This document shows positions 53,359-62,241 of a stretch of DNA of 64,000 nt, in pieces (the stretch's first letter is position 1; every line of letters begins with the position of its first letter). The translations under genes and the position numbers were made by a program. The notes below the pieces were generated by a model. It made no database searches. It was given only the letters and a program-made list of their open reading frames with translations, and was not told the DNA's origin. Source of the stretch: Terriglobia bacterium (GTDB lineage Bacteria > Acidobacteriota > Terriglobia > Terriglobales > Acidobacteriaceae); NCBI GenBank assembly GCA_020072645.1, contig JAIQGK010000010.1, positions 145,568-209,567 of the forward strand. Direction: 5' to 3'.

Positions 53359-54369
53359 TTAGTGAGACTTAAGATCCACGACGACAATCTTGCCGCCCGG
53401 TCCCACGGCCCATCCGGAATTACCGATCAAGGCCAGAGCATTCAGGTCTTCCTTGAACATGGGCGTCCAGCTATTGCCGCCATCCTGAGAAACATCCGCC
53501 CCACTTGTTCCAACTGCTGCCAGGGTATGGGAAGCGCTGATCGCCACGGCTGACCGATAACCATGTGGCTGCTTCGACGCCAGCGTCCATGTTTTCCCGC
53601 CATCGTGCGTTACCGTGGCGACGCTTTCTCCCTTTTTCGGCTCTTTATAATCTCCCCCGACGGCGACTCCATCCTTCGCTGTCCAGAAAGCCAAAGAAAA
53701 AATACCTTGTGAAGCCGCACCATGGATGATCGGCGTTTCCACAACAGTCCAGTTTTTTCCGCGATCGGCGGAATGAAACACTCGCGCAGCGGGGCCGCCG
53801 GTGCCGAACCAGACGTCATTCTTGCCGAAGGTCGCAATGCAGGTGCCGCTGGCGGCGAACGCGCCTTCGCTGGGCAGGGCGGCAGGCATATTTTTGACCG
53901 CCACCGGATTCCAGGTCATGCCGTCTGAAGTAGCGACGAGCGGGAACTTGCCGTCCACAGAATCGCTTATGGCGATTCCATGGGTGCTGTCCCAGAAAGC
54001 AAAGCAATCATAAAAAGCTTTGGGATCGCTGTTGGTGAACTGCCTCTGCCAGATTTTGCCGCCGTCGGCGGTCTTATAGATACGCGACTGATCGCCCGGT
54101 TCAATGCTGAGCACAAAAGCCGTGTTCTGGTCGAAGGCCTGAATGTCACGAAAGTCGAGCGAATCGGCGCCGACAATGGCCAATGTCTCCCATGTCTCGC
54201 CACCATCAATGGTCCGCAAAACCGTGCCTTTGGCCCCGCTGGCCCACGCCACCTTGCTGGAAACGGCGCTAATGCCGCGGAGCGAGACGTCGGTTTTGCT
54301 GTTTTGCGCCTTTTGCGCGTACATGAGAGTCGAAAATAACAGTATGATTAGGGCTGCGGCCACTCGCAT
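53359..54369 (-). CDS. YCF48/BNR-like exported beta-propeller protein
   Basis: The 336-residue protein has a signal (MRVAAALIILLFSTLMYAQ) and repeated WD/BNR-like units: TIDGGETWETLA, TADGGKIWQRQF, SADRGKNWTVV, THDGGKTWTLA and SQDGGNSWTPM. Each Asp-box unit is typical of photosystem II stability/sialidase-like propellers. The role is unknown. ATG 54369 is chosen because GGGAG lies 8 nt upstream; ATG 54375 would be too close to that site. Confidence 0.85.
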   Translation of the reverse strand: MRVAAALIILLFSTLMYAQKAQNSKTDVSLRGISAVSSKVAWASGAKGTVLRTIDGGETWETLAIVGADSLDFRDIQAFDQNTAFVLSIEPGDQSRIYKTADGGKIWQRQFTNSDPKAFYDCFAFWDSTHGIAISDSVDGKFPLVATSDGMTWNPVAVKNMPAALPSEGAFAASGTCIATFGKNDVWFGTGGPAARVFHSADRGKNWTVVETPIIHGAASQGIFSLAFWTAKDGVAVGGDYKEPKKGESVATVTHDGGKTWTLASKQPHGYRSAVAISASHTLAAVGTSGADVSQDGGNSWTPMFKEDLNALALIGNSGWAVGPGGKIVVVDLKSH

Positions 54370-54445
54370 TTCCATGCTCCCAAAGGACTTAAAATTGTAA
54401 CCTTTGGCTTTCACCTTACTCTATTTAAGCGTGGAGGGAATCCAG

Positions 54446-55153
54446 GTGAGTACAATGTTTGTCCCCCTGACGGCACAAAGCGAATTGCAGGATGAGGAAG
54501 TAGTGGCCCGTGTACTCGCTGGCGAAACGGCGCTTTTTGAGATCCTGATGCGCCGTTACAACCAGCGGCTTTACCGGGTTTCCCGCGTCATTCTGCGCAA
54601 TGACGGCGAGGCCGAGGACGTAATGCAGGATGCTTATGTCCGGGCCTATGAACACCTGAACCAATTCGCCGGCAAGGCGGCATTCTCCACATGGCTTACG
54701 CGCATCGCCATCCATGAAGCGCTGGCGCGCAAGCGCCGCCGTGGCCGGATGGAAGAACTAGACGCACTCCCTGAAAACGGAGATTTTATGTCCATTCTCA
54801 AATCGTCCGCTCCCAACCCGGAAGACGGCACGGCCACCACGCAGGCCCGTGAACTGCTGGAACAGGCTATCGACCAACTGCCGGAAGCCTACCGCGCGGT
54901 AGTGATGTTGCGTGAAGTGGAAGAGATGAGCGTGGCGGAGACCGCGGAAAGTCTTGGCGTGAGCGACGCCGTAGTAAAGACGCGTCTGCATCGCGCCCAC
55001 GCCATGCTGCGCAAGGACCTTTATGCGCGCGCCAAGGGCCGCGCCACTGATCTCTACCAGTTCCACGCCGTGCGGTGTGATCGCGTGGTGAAAGCCGTGT
55101 TTGACCGGATCAGGGAAAAAGCCCCGGAGGGCGGCGGCGGGATCATCCACTAA
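54446..55153 (+). CDS. ECF-type RNA polymerase sigma factor
   Basis: The 235-residue protein has sigma region 2 (about 20-90: LFEILMRRYNQRLYRVS, AEDVMQDAYVRAYEHL, FSTWLTRIAIHEAL) and region 4 (about 125-190: LPEAYRAVVMLREVEEMSV, ESLGVSDAVVKTRLHRAH). The C-terminal tail (about 35 residues) is longer than usual and has Cys and His. GGAGGG lies 7 nt before the GTG at 54446; an ATG at 54455 is an alternative start. It is divergent from the YCF48-like gene. No anti-sigma gene is adjacent. Confidence 0.9.
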   Translation: MSTMFVPLTAQSELQDEEVVARVLAGETALFEILMRRYNQRLYRVSRVILRNDGEAEDVMQDAYVRAYEHLNQFAGKAAFSTWLTRIAIHEALARKRRRGRMEELDALPENGDFMSILKSSAPNPEDGTATTQARELLEQAIDQLPEAYRAVVMLREVEEMSVAETAESLGVSDAVVKTRLHRAHAMLRKDLYARAKGRATDLYQFHAVRCDRVVKAVFDRIREKAPEGGGGIIH

Positions 55154-55314
55154 GCGTCAATCCTTCAGCAGCCTGGCATCAACCTTCCAGAAACCTCTCA
55201 AGAACGTGTACCCACGTTTCTTCATCTAGTGAAATGCTCTTGCAGGCATGCGATTGTTGATATATAAACTGCCTGCACTCAAGCCATTTTCCATCTTTGC
55301 GGAGTCACCTTCTC

Positions 55315-57291
55315 ATGCGTGCCAAGCTGTTATTTCTATCGTTGCTTATATGTCTGGTTTCATTCTGTCGTGCTTATGCTTTTGACGACTGGCAACCCAT
55401 CAATCCAGATGAACTGAAGATGACAGCTGACGCGGCGCACCAGGGCGATGCCATCATTCTTTATCATGAAGAAACCGCGGATGACATGACGCGCCACCGC
55501 TATGTTTACAAACGCCTGAAGGTGCTCACAGAAAAAGGCAAAGACCGGGCCAGTGTGGAAATTCCGTATGACGCGAGCTATATGGGAATCGCCGACATAA
55601 GGGCCAGAACCATCGCTCCTGACGGTACAATCACGCCTCTCACGGGAAAAGCGTTCAACAGCAGCATCGTGAAAGCGCATGGGGTCAAGTACCTTGCCAA
55701 GACCTTTACCCTGCCTAACGTCCAGGTGGGGAGCATCATTGAATGGAAATACACGGAATACTGGGAAGACTATGTGTTCGCGCCGCATTGGGTCCTCCAG
55801 GACGATTTGTTTACCAAACACGCCAAATTTACTTTCGTACCCATGTTTAAAGCAGGACATTATGTTGAAGACAGTCGCGGCGATATTAAAGACCGTGTTT
55901 TCTACACCCTGATTGGGCTGCCCCAGGACACGGCGATTAAGACAACGGCCAACAATCGGATGGAATTGGAACTCAAGGACATTCCTGCCTTTGAAGAGGA
56001 AGATTTTGCGCCGCCTTCTGACGTGTTGAAGATGCGCGTCAACTTTTATTACGGGTCAGACAAGATGGGCAAGCCCCAGGAATTCTGGAAAGTCGAAGGC
56101 AAATACTGGAGCAAGGAAGTTGATAAATTTGCCGGCCACTCCGCGGCGGTGGCTGCGGCCGTAGGCAAGACCGTCAGTCCCACGGACACGGCTGACCAGA
56201 AGGCGCGTAAGATCTACGCCTATGTTCAGAAAATCAAAAATCTCACCTTCACCAGCAAAGAAGGAGCTTTGGAAGATCTTATAAGCCGTGAAATTCGGGA
56301 AAAGCGGACCGTGGACATGGTTTTGGAAAAGAATGAAGGTTACCGTGACGAGATTGCACGCCTTTTCTGGGCCATGGCAAGAGCCGCAGGTTTACAGGCG
56401 TACGCGATGCGTGTTGCTGACCGTGACGAATATTTCTTTCAACAGAACATTCCCAATCCGTCGCAATTGACGTCAGAACTCGTCATTGTGATGGTCGATG
56501 GCAAGGAGATATTCCTTGATCCAGGAACGCCTCTTTGTCCTTTTGGGCACCTGGCCTGGCAGCATACGTCGACTCAGGGTATGCGTCAGACCACAGACGG
56601 AAGCACCGCACTGGCCTCCACTCCGGCGGCAAATTACAAAGAGGCCATCAGCAAACGAGTAGGACGTATCACGATCAGCGAAGATGGCAGCGCCCGGGGC
56701 TCGATAGGAATCGGCTGGGTGGGAGAAGAAGCTCTGGTGCACAGGCTTAGCGGCCTGAAGACTGACGCCGCCGGTCGAAAAAAAGAACTGGAAGAGGACC
56801 TGCAATCCATGCTTCCGGCGGGCGCTACCGTTCAGCTTGTTTCCTCAGATGGCTGGGAGGATGAGGAAAAACAATTGTCAGCCAGCTTCAAGGTGGAGAT
56901 TCCGTCTTATGCCAGCAGTGTAGGCAAGCGCATGCTGGTGCCCACAAACCTCTTTGAATCACGGAACCGCCAGCCGTTTGCGCACGGTGAGCGGAAACAA
57001 CCGGTCTATTTCAATTTCCCTTACTACCTGGTGGATGAGACAACCATCACATACCCGGCAGCTCTTCAGATGGAAAATCTAACTGAAGTACAGCCGCTCC
57101 GCACCGATTTTTCACTCTACAGCCTGACGCACAGCGCCAAGGGGAACAGCGTGACCATCAATCGCACGTATGCAATGGCCGGCATCGCGTTCCACCAGAA
57201 CGAATACGAGGGACTCCGTAAATTTTTTGGCGCGGTAAATGCCGGTGACAGCCAGCCGCTCGTGTTGACATCCGCAAAATCTGGGAACTAA
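55315..57291 (+). CDS. DUF3857 / transglutaminase-fold exported protein
   Basis: The 658-residue protein has a signal (LLFLSLLICLVSFCRAYA), a DUF3857 beta domain (about 35-240: YVYKRLKVLTEKGKDRASVE, ARTIAPDGTITPLTGKAF, VQVGSIIEWKYTEYWED) and a transglutaminase-like core (about 280-400). The usual catalytic Cys (GDCKD-type) is replaced by NEGYRDEIARLFWAMARAAG, so it is probably not a catalytic transglutaminase. The rest (about 420-655) is beta-rich. It is probably a periplasmic protein of envelope maintenance. Confidence 0.85.
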   Translation: MRAKLLFLSLLICLVSFCRAYAFDDWQPINPDELKMTADAAHQGDAIILYHEETADDMTRHRYVYKRLKVLTEKGKDRASVEIPYDASYMGIADIRARTIAPDGTITPLTGKAFNSSIVKAHGVKYLAKTFTLPNVQVGSIIEWKYTEYWEDYVFAPHWVLQDDLFTKHAKFTFVPMFKAGHYVEDSRGDIKDRVFYTLIGLPQDTAIKTTANNRMELELKDIPAFEEEDFAPPSDVLKMRVNFYYGSDKMGKPQEFWKVEGKYWSKEVDKFAGHSAAVAAAVGKTVSPTDTADQKARKIYAYVQKIKNLTFTSKEGALEDLISREIREKRTVDMVLEKNEGYRDEIARLFWAMARAAGLQAYAMRVADRDEYFFQQNIPNPSQLTSELVIVMVDGKEIFLDPGTPLCPFGHLAWQHTSTQGMRQTTDGSTALASTPAANYKEAISKRVGRITISEDGSARGSIGIGWVGEEALVHRLSGLKTDAAGRKKELEEDLQSMLPAGATVQLVSSDGWEDEEKQLSASFKVEIPSYASSVGKRMLVPTNLFESRNRQPFAHGERKQPVYFNFPYYLVDETTITYPAALQMENLTEVQPLRTDFSLYSLTHSAKGNSVTINRTYAMAGIAFHQNEYEGLRKFFGAVNAGDSQPLVLTSAKSGN

Positions 57292-58172
57292 TCTTCCCAC
57301 GCCGGATCGTTATCCGTGGCGGGCCGATTCTGCGAAGTCACGTGAGGATTCGGGTTAGCCAGATAGTTTTTGGATCCCGTCTTGCCAAACTCAACCGGTG
57401 TGGCTGTGATCTCATAGCTGCCCCAGCCTTGTTGCTGCCCATCGCCCACGCTCGTGAGCAGGTATTGGAAGATGTAACCATTCTTGATCAGGGGATCGGC
57501 AGCGAATGACTCATCCAGAATGGGTTCTTTGCCGGCATAAACGTTTTCAGATTCCGTTGCAGTTGTGAGCATGCGCAGGTTGAAAGGAAATCCTGTTTTG
57601 GGGAAGCGGGAAGCATACCGTTGGAGTGCCCGTTCCAGAGTACCGATCGTCTCTCTTGCGGCCGCTTCGTTTTGTTCCATCTCGGTAGGCTGATGAAGCA
57701 GCTTGGCCAGGCCAAGATCATTTTTCTCCCAGGGCCCAAAGTCGTCGATGCGCCACTCATCGCCCTCAAGGTGCATGGTGACAATAAAATCCTGAGTGTT
57801 GCCGGAGAGTTCAAGTTCGAGCGGCAGCAATGCATCAACGCCTGAGATGAAAGCGTTCGCCAGCCTGACTTTGCCCTTGCTCTTGCCATCTTCGTCAAGA
57901 ATCTCCCAGCCTTCAGAGTCATGCGACGGACGAATAGAGCATCCATGAAGCTGCGTGTTCTTCATCTCCAGCAGCTGGTCCATTACAAGTTGCTTTTGTA
58001 CTTTAGGCAGGAGTTCAATGCTCTCCTGCACCGGTTCAGGAAGATGGCGGGTAATGGCTTCAGGTTTGGTGGCCGTCGCCAACTCTTCCAGTGCAGCCTG
58101 CGGGGTGGTTCCTTGCCATGCAAATAAAGGGACAGCAGACAACAGTGTTGCAAAAAGCCAATGGCTCTTCAT
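57288..58172 (-). CDS. Hypothetical exported protein
   Basis: The 294-residue protein has a signal (WLFATLLSAVPLFAWQ). It contains VQESIELLPKVQKQLVMDQL, then a segment with DFIVTMHLEGDEWRIDDFG and a C-terminal GYIFQYLLTS, then ...TPVEFGKTGSKNY. The last part (about 185-290) resembles type IV pilin-like minor proteins (YxFxY with Gly/Asn) seen in Acidobacteria, which is only a suggestion. It is convergent with the DUF3857 gene, with a 4-bp overlap of the stop codons. Confidence 0.68.
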   Translation of the reverse strand: MKSHWLFATLLSAVPLFAWQGTTPQAALEELATATKPEAITRHLPEPVQESIELLPKVQKQLVMDQLLEMKNTQLHGCSIRPSHDSEGWEILDEDGKSKGKVRLANAFISGVDALLPLELELSGNTQDFIVTMHLEGDEWRIDDFGPWEKNDLGLAKLLHQPTEMEQNEAAARETIGTLERALQRYASRFPKTGFPFNLRMLTTATESENVYAGKEPILDESFAADPLIKNGYIFQYLLTSVGDGQQQGWGSYEITATPVEFGKTGSKNYLANPNPHVTSQNRPATDNDPAWED

Positions 58173-58357
58173 AGAACACCTGCGTGAGAATCAGACACCA
58201 GAGTGGTGGCAACAGTTCCCACTGCTTTTGAGAACGATGGATCATTGAAGATCTTGCACGAAATCGGCGGACGAGTTTCTTGCAAACTTATTCTGCGTCT
58301 GCCGTGGGATAGGCGAGTACGAAGACCGGTGCGGAAAAAGGTGCTATAGATCCAGCT

Positions 58358-58897
58358 TCAGGCCGGCGCTTTGGCGGACTTGGCGCGGATGCGGGCCAGC
58401 GAACTTAGCCCGCGCAGCACTGTGTTGAAGTATTCAGGGTTCCGGCTGACAAACTTCAGCCGCGTACCGCGGCCCAGGTAGGATTCCGGATTAGAATCTT
58501 CCAATTCCTGCCAGAACCAGCGCTGCATGCGCTTCAGGTCAAAGGCGTTTCCAGTGCGGGAGTAGGCCGACTGAGCAGGGCCCAGAGTGAACCAATCGTG
58601 TTTTACAAAGACTTTGTAGTCGCGTTCCGGAGAGTCAGAGTTAAAGATGTACCACTCGTCAAAAACCTCAAACGGTATGGCGGAAATGTTGTCGCTCACC
58701 GGGATATGCAGGGAACGACCGGAGGTGCGCCATCCGCGCTGCATTTCTTCTGAAGTGGGTTGAAGCGGGTAAGAGTCAAAAGAGGTGATTACAACATTCT
58801 TGTTTGCCGCTACGGCAGGACAAACCTGCAAAACGTCATAAACTTCATGGGCAGCCGTTTCCAGCCACCTGTATTCTCCCTGGACCCCGTGAAACAT
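58358..58897 (-). CDS. Hypothetical protein
   Basis: This 179-residue protein has no signal or TM. FDEWYIFNSDSPE and KVFVKHDWFTLGP suggest a compact alpha/beta fold. AGAGG lies upstream of ATG 58897. It starts 18 bp after the stop of the carbonic-anhydrase-like gene, so they form one operon. No known family is recognised. Confidence 0.6.
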   Translation of the reverse strand: MFHGVQGEYRWLETAAHEVYDVLQVCPAVAANKNVVITSFDSYPLQPTSEEMQRGWRTSGRSLHIPVSDNISAIPFEVFDEWYIFNSDSPERDYKVFVKHDWFTLGPAQSAYSRTGNAFDLKRMQRWFWQELEDSNPESYLGRGTRLKFVSRNPEYFNTVLRGLSSLARIRAKSAKAPA

Positions 58898-58915
58898 TTA
58901 CTACCTCTTCTTCAG

Positions 58916-59449
58916 TCAGGCACTTATTGCGCTGTCCTTGCTGTAATCCGCTTCCCAGACGCCTTCAAAATCCACAAAGAAGCCGCGGATGGTTAGCTCC
59001 GGAATCTGCGCCTGCAGGAAATCCACGGCGCGATGCAGATCTTGCCGATGGTTTTCGGCTTCGCGGGCGGTGTCATTATCAAAGGCCGCCAGGCCGCCGT
59101 AGGCGCCGCAATCGGAGTGTAACATGAGCAAAACCGTATGCGTTCCGTGCAACTGGATAGATTTTCGGACCTGTTCCAGGACGAACTGGCGATCTCGTTC
59201 CAGATCGTTGCCAGCCAGGCACTTTGCGCCCCCGGCAACCAGGATTGGATCAAAAAATTCCACGCCAATGCGCTTGGTTAATTTGTGGAGCACCACGTCA
59301 AAACGATGGTCAAAACACCAGACGATCGCGGCATCGGCTTTATACCGTGCCCTTGGAGATTCGAAATGGAATACCTTGCGAATAAGGCACCTCGCCGTCG
59401 GGACATTATATAGTCGGATGCGTTCTGGCGTTTTGTGAAAATAGGCCAA
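58916..59449 (-). CDS. Beta-carbonic-anhydrase-like protein
   Basis: The C-terminal 170 residues show VWCFDHRF (Cys-x-Asp-x-Arg) and MLHSDCGAYGG (His-x-x-Cys), the pattern of zinc-binding Cys/His/Cys with Asp-Arg dyad seen in beta-carbonic anhydrases. It would hydrate CO2, but the family also includes divergent non-enzymatic members. The start is uncertain: an upstream frame goes to 59800, and ATG 59578 would overlap the divergent gene at 59577. I place it at TTG 59449, 46 residues before the zinc site, leaving a 127-bp divergent gap. Confidence 0.72.
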   Translation of the reverse strand: MAYFHKTPERIRLYNVPTARCLIRKVFHFESPRARYKADAAIVWCFDHRFDVVLHKLTKRIGVEFFDPILVAGGAKCLAGNDLERDRQFVLEQVRKSIQLHGTHTVLLMLHSDCGAYGGLAAFDNDTAREAENHRQDLHRAVDFLQAQIPELTIRGFFVDFEGVWEADYSKDSAISA

Positions 59450-59576
59450 GCCCCAGTTCGGCGGAGCAGTCTTGCCCGCGGGCGGACGAGCGCTAGGAAT
59501 CGAGAATCTTACCCGCAAATCGATGGCAACGATTCTTTCCCGCCGTATACTTCCTTTTAGTTCCCACGGAGAAGCC

Positions 59577-61250
59577 ATGAATCTTGATCGACGCCGGACC
59601 AAGTTCCCCATAGCCTGTCTTTTTCTTAGCTTAGCTCTATCAGCCACCGCCGCCGCTTCCAACATCACGTTCAAAATCACGCTCCCGGCCAACCAGCAGC
59701 CCATAACGGGAAGGATGTTTGTGATTATTGCCCGGGCCAATGACCCGGAGCCGCGGCTCCAGATAGGCTCATGGCGGTCGCGGACGGAGATGATCGCCAT
59801 TGACGTGCAGAACCTGCAACCGGGGCAGGCGGCCCAGCTTGACGCTCTAACGCTGGGTTATCCTCTGAAATCGGTGCGCGAGCTTCCCGCCGGGGACTAT
59901 TACGTGCAGGCGCTGCTCAATGTTTATACGCGCTTCCAGCGGTCAGACGGCCATACCATCTGGGCGCACATGGACCAGTGGGAAGGACAGCAGTTCAATA
60001 AATCGCCGGGAAATCTCTTTACTGACGCCGGCCATTTCCATTTGGATCCACTTACTGGATATGAGATCAGGCTGAGCCTTGATCACAAAATCCCCACCAC
60101 GCTGCCGCCAGGCGATACGCAGTACGTAAAGCACATCAAGATACAGAGCAAGCTGCTGACGCAATTCTGGGGACAGCCCATTTATCTGGGTGCCACGGTG
60201 CTCCTGCCGGAAGGTTATGAGGCCCATCCCAACGCGCATTACCCGGTGCTTTATGAGCAGGGACATTTCAGTTTGCGCGCGCCGCTCGGATTTTCCACGG
60301 AGCAGTCACCGGCGGACCTGCCGGTGCGGGAAGGCCGCATCTCCGGGCCGGAACTCTATAAGCGCTGGACGTCAAACGGCTTTCCGCGCATGATCGCCGT
60401 TACATTCCAGCATCCGACCGTTTATTTTGACGATTCCTACGCCGTGAACTCGGCCAATAACGGCCCTTACGGCGACGCCATCATGAACGAGTTGATTCCT
60501 TATATTGAGGAACACTTCCGCATCATCCGCCAGCCGTATGCGCGCGTGCTTTCCGGAGGATCCACCGGCGGATGGGAGTCGCTGGCGCTTCAGGTCTATC
60601 ATCCTGATTTCTTTGGCGGCACATGGACGTTCTTTCCTGATCCCGTTGATTTCACCCGTTATGGAATTGTAGATATCTATGCCGACGTGAATGCGTTCTT
60701 GGCCCCGAATTATGATCCACCGATTCCTGAGCGGCCGATGTCCCGCACTGCCGAAGGCCAAACAGATGTAACCATACGGCAGATGAGCCAATTGGAAGAG
60801 GTGCTCGGTTCGCACGGGCGATCTGGAGAACAGTTTGAAGCCTGGGAAGCGGTCTACGGCCCCGTAGGAGTTGATGGATATCCCAAGCCGCTCTGGGATA
60901 AGACCACCGGCAAGATCGATCAGACCGTCGCTAGCTATATGCGCGAGCACGGCTATGATCTAAAAGATTACTTGCAGAATAACTGGCAGACGATCGGCCC
61001 CAAACTTGCCGGCAAGCTCCACCTCTACTGCGGCGACATGGACAATTTCTATCTGAATCTGGCGGTTTACCGGCTGGAGGATTTCCTCAAGCGCACCAAC
61101 AACCCTCCCTATGGCGGATCATTTGAATATGGCCGGCCGATGAAGGGCCACGGCTGGACGCCCTTGAACCAGGCGGAGCTTCTGCGGGTAATCGCCAACC
61201 ACATCACTCTGAATGCTCCCAAGGGAGCGGATGGGAGCTGGAAGTATTAG
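59577..61250 (+). CDS. Exported esterase (enterochelin-esterase-like alpha/beta hydrolase)
   Basis: The 557-residue protein has a signal (FPIACLFLSLALSATAAAS) and an N-domain of about 190 residues (beta type). The alpha/beta hydrolase part (about 195-500) contains YPVLYEQGHF, VLSGGSTGGWESLALQ (nucleophile elbow, Gly-x-Ser-x-Gly) and TWTFFPDPVDFT. The C-terminal part has MKGHGWTP, where His could be the catalytic base. It resembles the secreted esterase superfamily that includes enterochelin esterase. GGAG lies 6 nt before ATG 59577. Confidence 0.85.
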   Translation: MNLDRRRTKFPIACLFLSLALSATAAASNITFKITLPANQQPITGRMFVIIARANDPEPRLQIGSWRSRTEMIAIDVQNLQPGQAAQLDALTLGYPLKSVRELPAGDYYVQALLNVYTRFQRSDGHTIWAHMDQWEGQQFNKSPGNLFTDAGHFHLDPLTGYEIRLSLDHKIPTTLPPGDTQYVKHIKIQSKLLTQFWGQPIYLGATVLLPEGYEAHPNAHYPVLYEQGHFSLRAPLGFSTEQSPADLPVREGRISGPELYKRWTSNGFPRMIAVTFQHPTVYFDDSYAVNSANNGPYGDAIMNELIPYIEEHFRIIRQPYARVLSGGSTGGWESLALQVYHPDFFGGTWTFFPDPVDFTRYGIVDIYADVNAFLAPNYDPPIPERPMSRTAEGQTDVTIRQMSQLEEVLGSHGRSGEQFEAWEAVYGPVGVDGYPKPLWDKTTGKIDQTVASYMREHGYDLKDYLQNNWQTIGPKLAGKLHLYCGDMDNFYLNLAVYRLEDFLKRTNNPPYGGSFEYGRPMKGHGWTPLNQAELLRVIANHITLNAPKGADGSWKY

Positions 61251-61270
61251 CGGGCACCCAACTGAGCTAG

Positions 61271-62203
61271 CTAGCGCTTTTGATCCACTCCAGGGCGTTC
61301 CGTCTGTCCAGTGGGAGCAGAATTCTCGGAGTGGCTCTGGTTTGGGGGTTCCGTCCTAATTTCTTTGACTATTCCTGCGGGCAGCGGCACTGAACATTTG
61401 GTCCACAAAACTCCCAGCACCAATAAAAGGGCGCATCCAGTCAACCGCAATAGCGCCGATTTTTTGTGCGTCTCGCGTTCAGCAACTGCCTTGGCCTTTT
61501 CGTCGTCGGCTTCAGGTAGCGGATCGGAGGGGTAGAGAGCGGACATAACATCCTTTAATGCGCGAAAGAGTAGCGCGAGTGCAACGAATGCGAGGTCTGC
61601 GGTTAGAAGATAGGGCCGGTCTACAGTTCCAAATAGACTTGTCATCACGCCCGCTAAAACCAGACACACCAGCGCGGGAACCATTCGTGAGCCATATTTC
61701 ATTCTCCAGTCTTTGTCGTAGTATCCACACCATTTCGTACCCGCTTTTTTTTCTTGGTCCCGCAAGTAAATGATGCCCTTGGTAAGGATGTCCCACAAGA
61801 TATATAGGATGAAGATCCAACATAGGATAAGGCCCACCTTCGAAGCGCTCGCAGTACGCGGGGCGCCCTGATCTTTCTCAAAATCAACTGACCTTACCAG
61901 GATGAAATAAAGTATGACCAAAGCGACATCGAGAAGGAGAACCAGGAACTCCCATTGAAAGATTCGTTTAACATCGTGGCGCGCCCCCGGTGCACGACTG
62001 AGTGTCCAACCCACCCAACTTGTCGCTATGACCACCGTCGCGAGAAGAAGGTGAGCATATTCGGGGAGGAAGTGGATCCAGGAGACAAAATGACCGGCTT
62101 GGACGAGCGCGGCGATTTGCAAACCGACCTCGGCAATTGTGACCGCAAACATCATGCCGACGAACTCATGACGGAGTTTCGGATCTGAATCTTGGTTGCT
62201 CAT
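61271..62203 (-). CDS. Hypothetical multi-pass membrane protein (unrecognised)
   Basis: This 310-residue protein has about six TM helices (about 13-34, 48-66, 84-103, 125-145, 172-190, 200-215, plus one near 250-270), with a charged segment (about 222-248) and an acidic/polar C-tail. AGGTG lies upstream of ATG 62203. It starts 38 bp after the stop of the gene at 62242-63312, so they form a pair. It is convergent with the esterase, 20 bp apart. I recognise no family. Confidence 0.7.
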   Translation of the reverse strand: MSNQDSDPKLRHEFVGMMFAVTIAEVGLQIAALVQAGHFVSWIHFLPEYAHLLLATVVIATSWVGWTLSRAPGARHDVKRIFQWEFLVLLLDVALVILYFILVRSVDFEKDQGAPRTASASKVGLILCWIFILYILWDILTKGIIYLRDQEKKAGTKWCGYYDKDWRMKYGSRMVPALVCLVLAGVMTSLFGTVDRPYLLTADLAFVALALLFRALKDVMSALYPSDPLPEADDEKAKAVAERETHKKSALLRLTGCALLLVLGVLWTKCSVPLPAGIVKEIRTEPPNQSHSENSAPTGQTERPGVDQKR

Positions 62204-62241
62204 TGTGTCACCTCGCTTAGATCGTGATTCGAGGGTATTGA

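Noticed and set aside
59449..59800. Longer start for the carbonic-anhydrase-like gene at 59800.
   Set aside because: It would overlap the divergent esterase's signal peptide; residues there are not protein-like.
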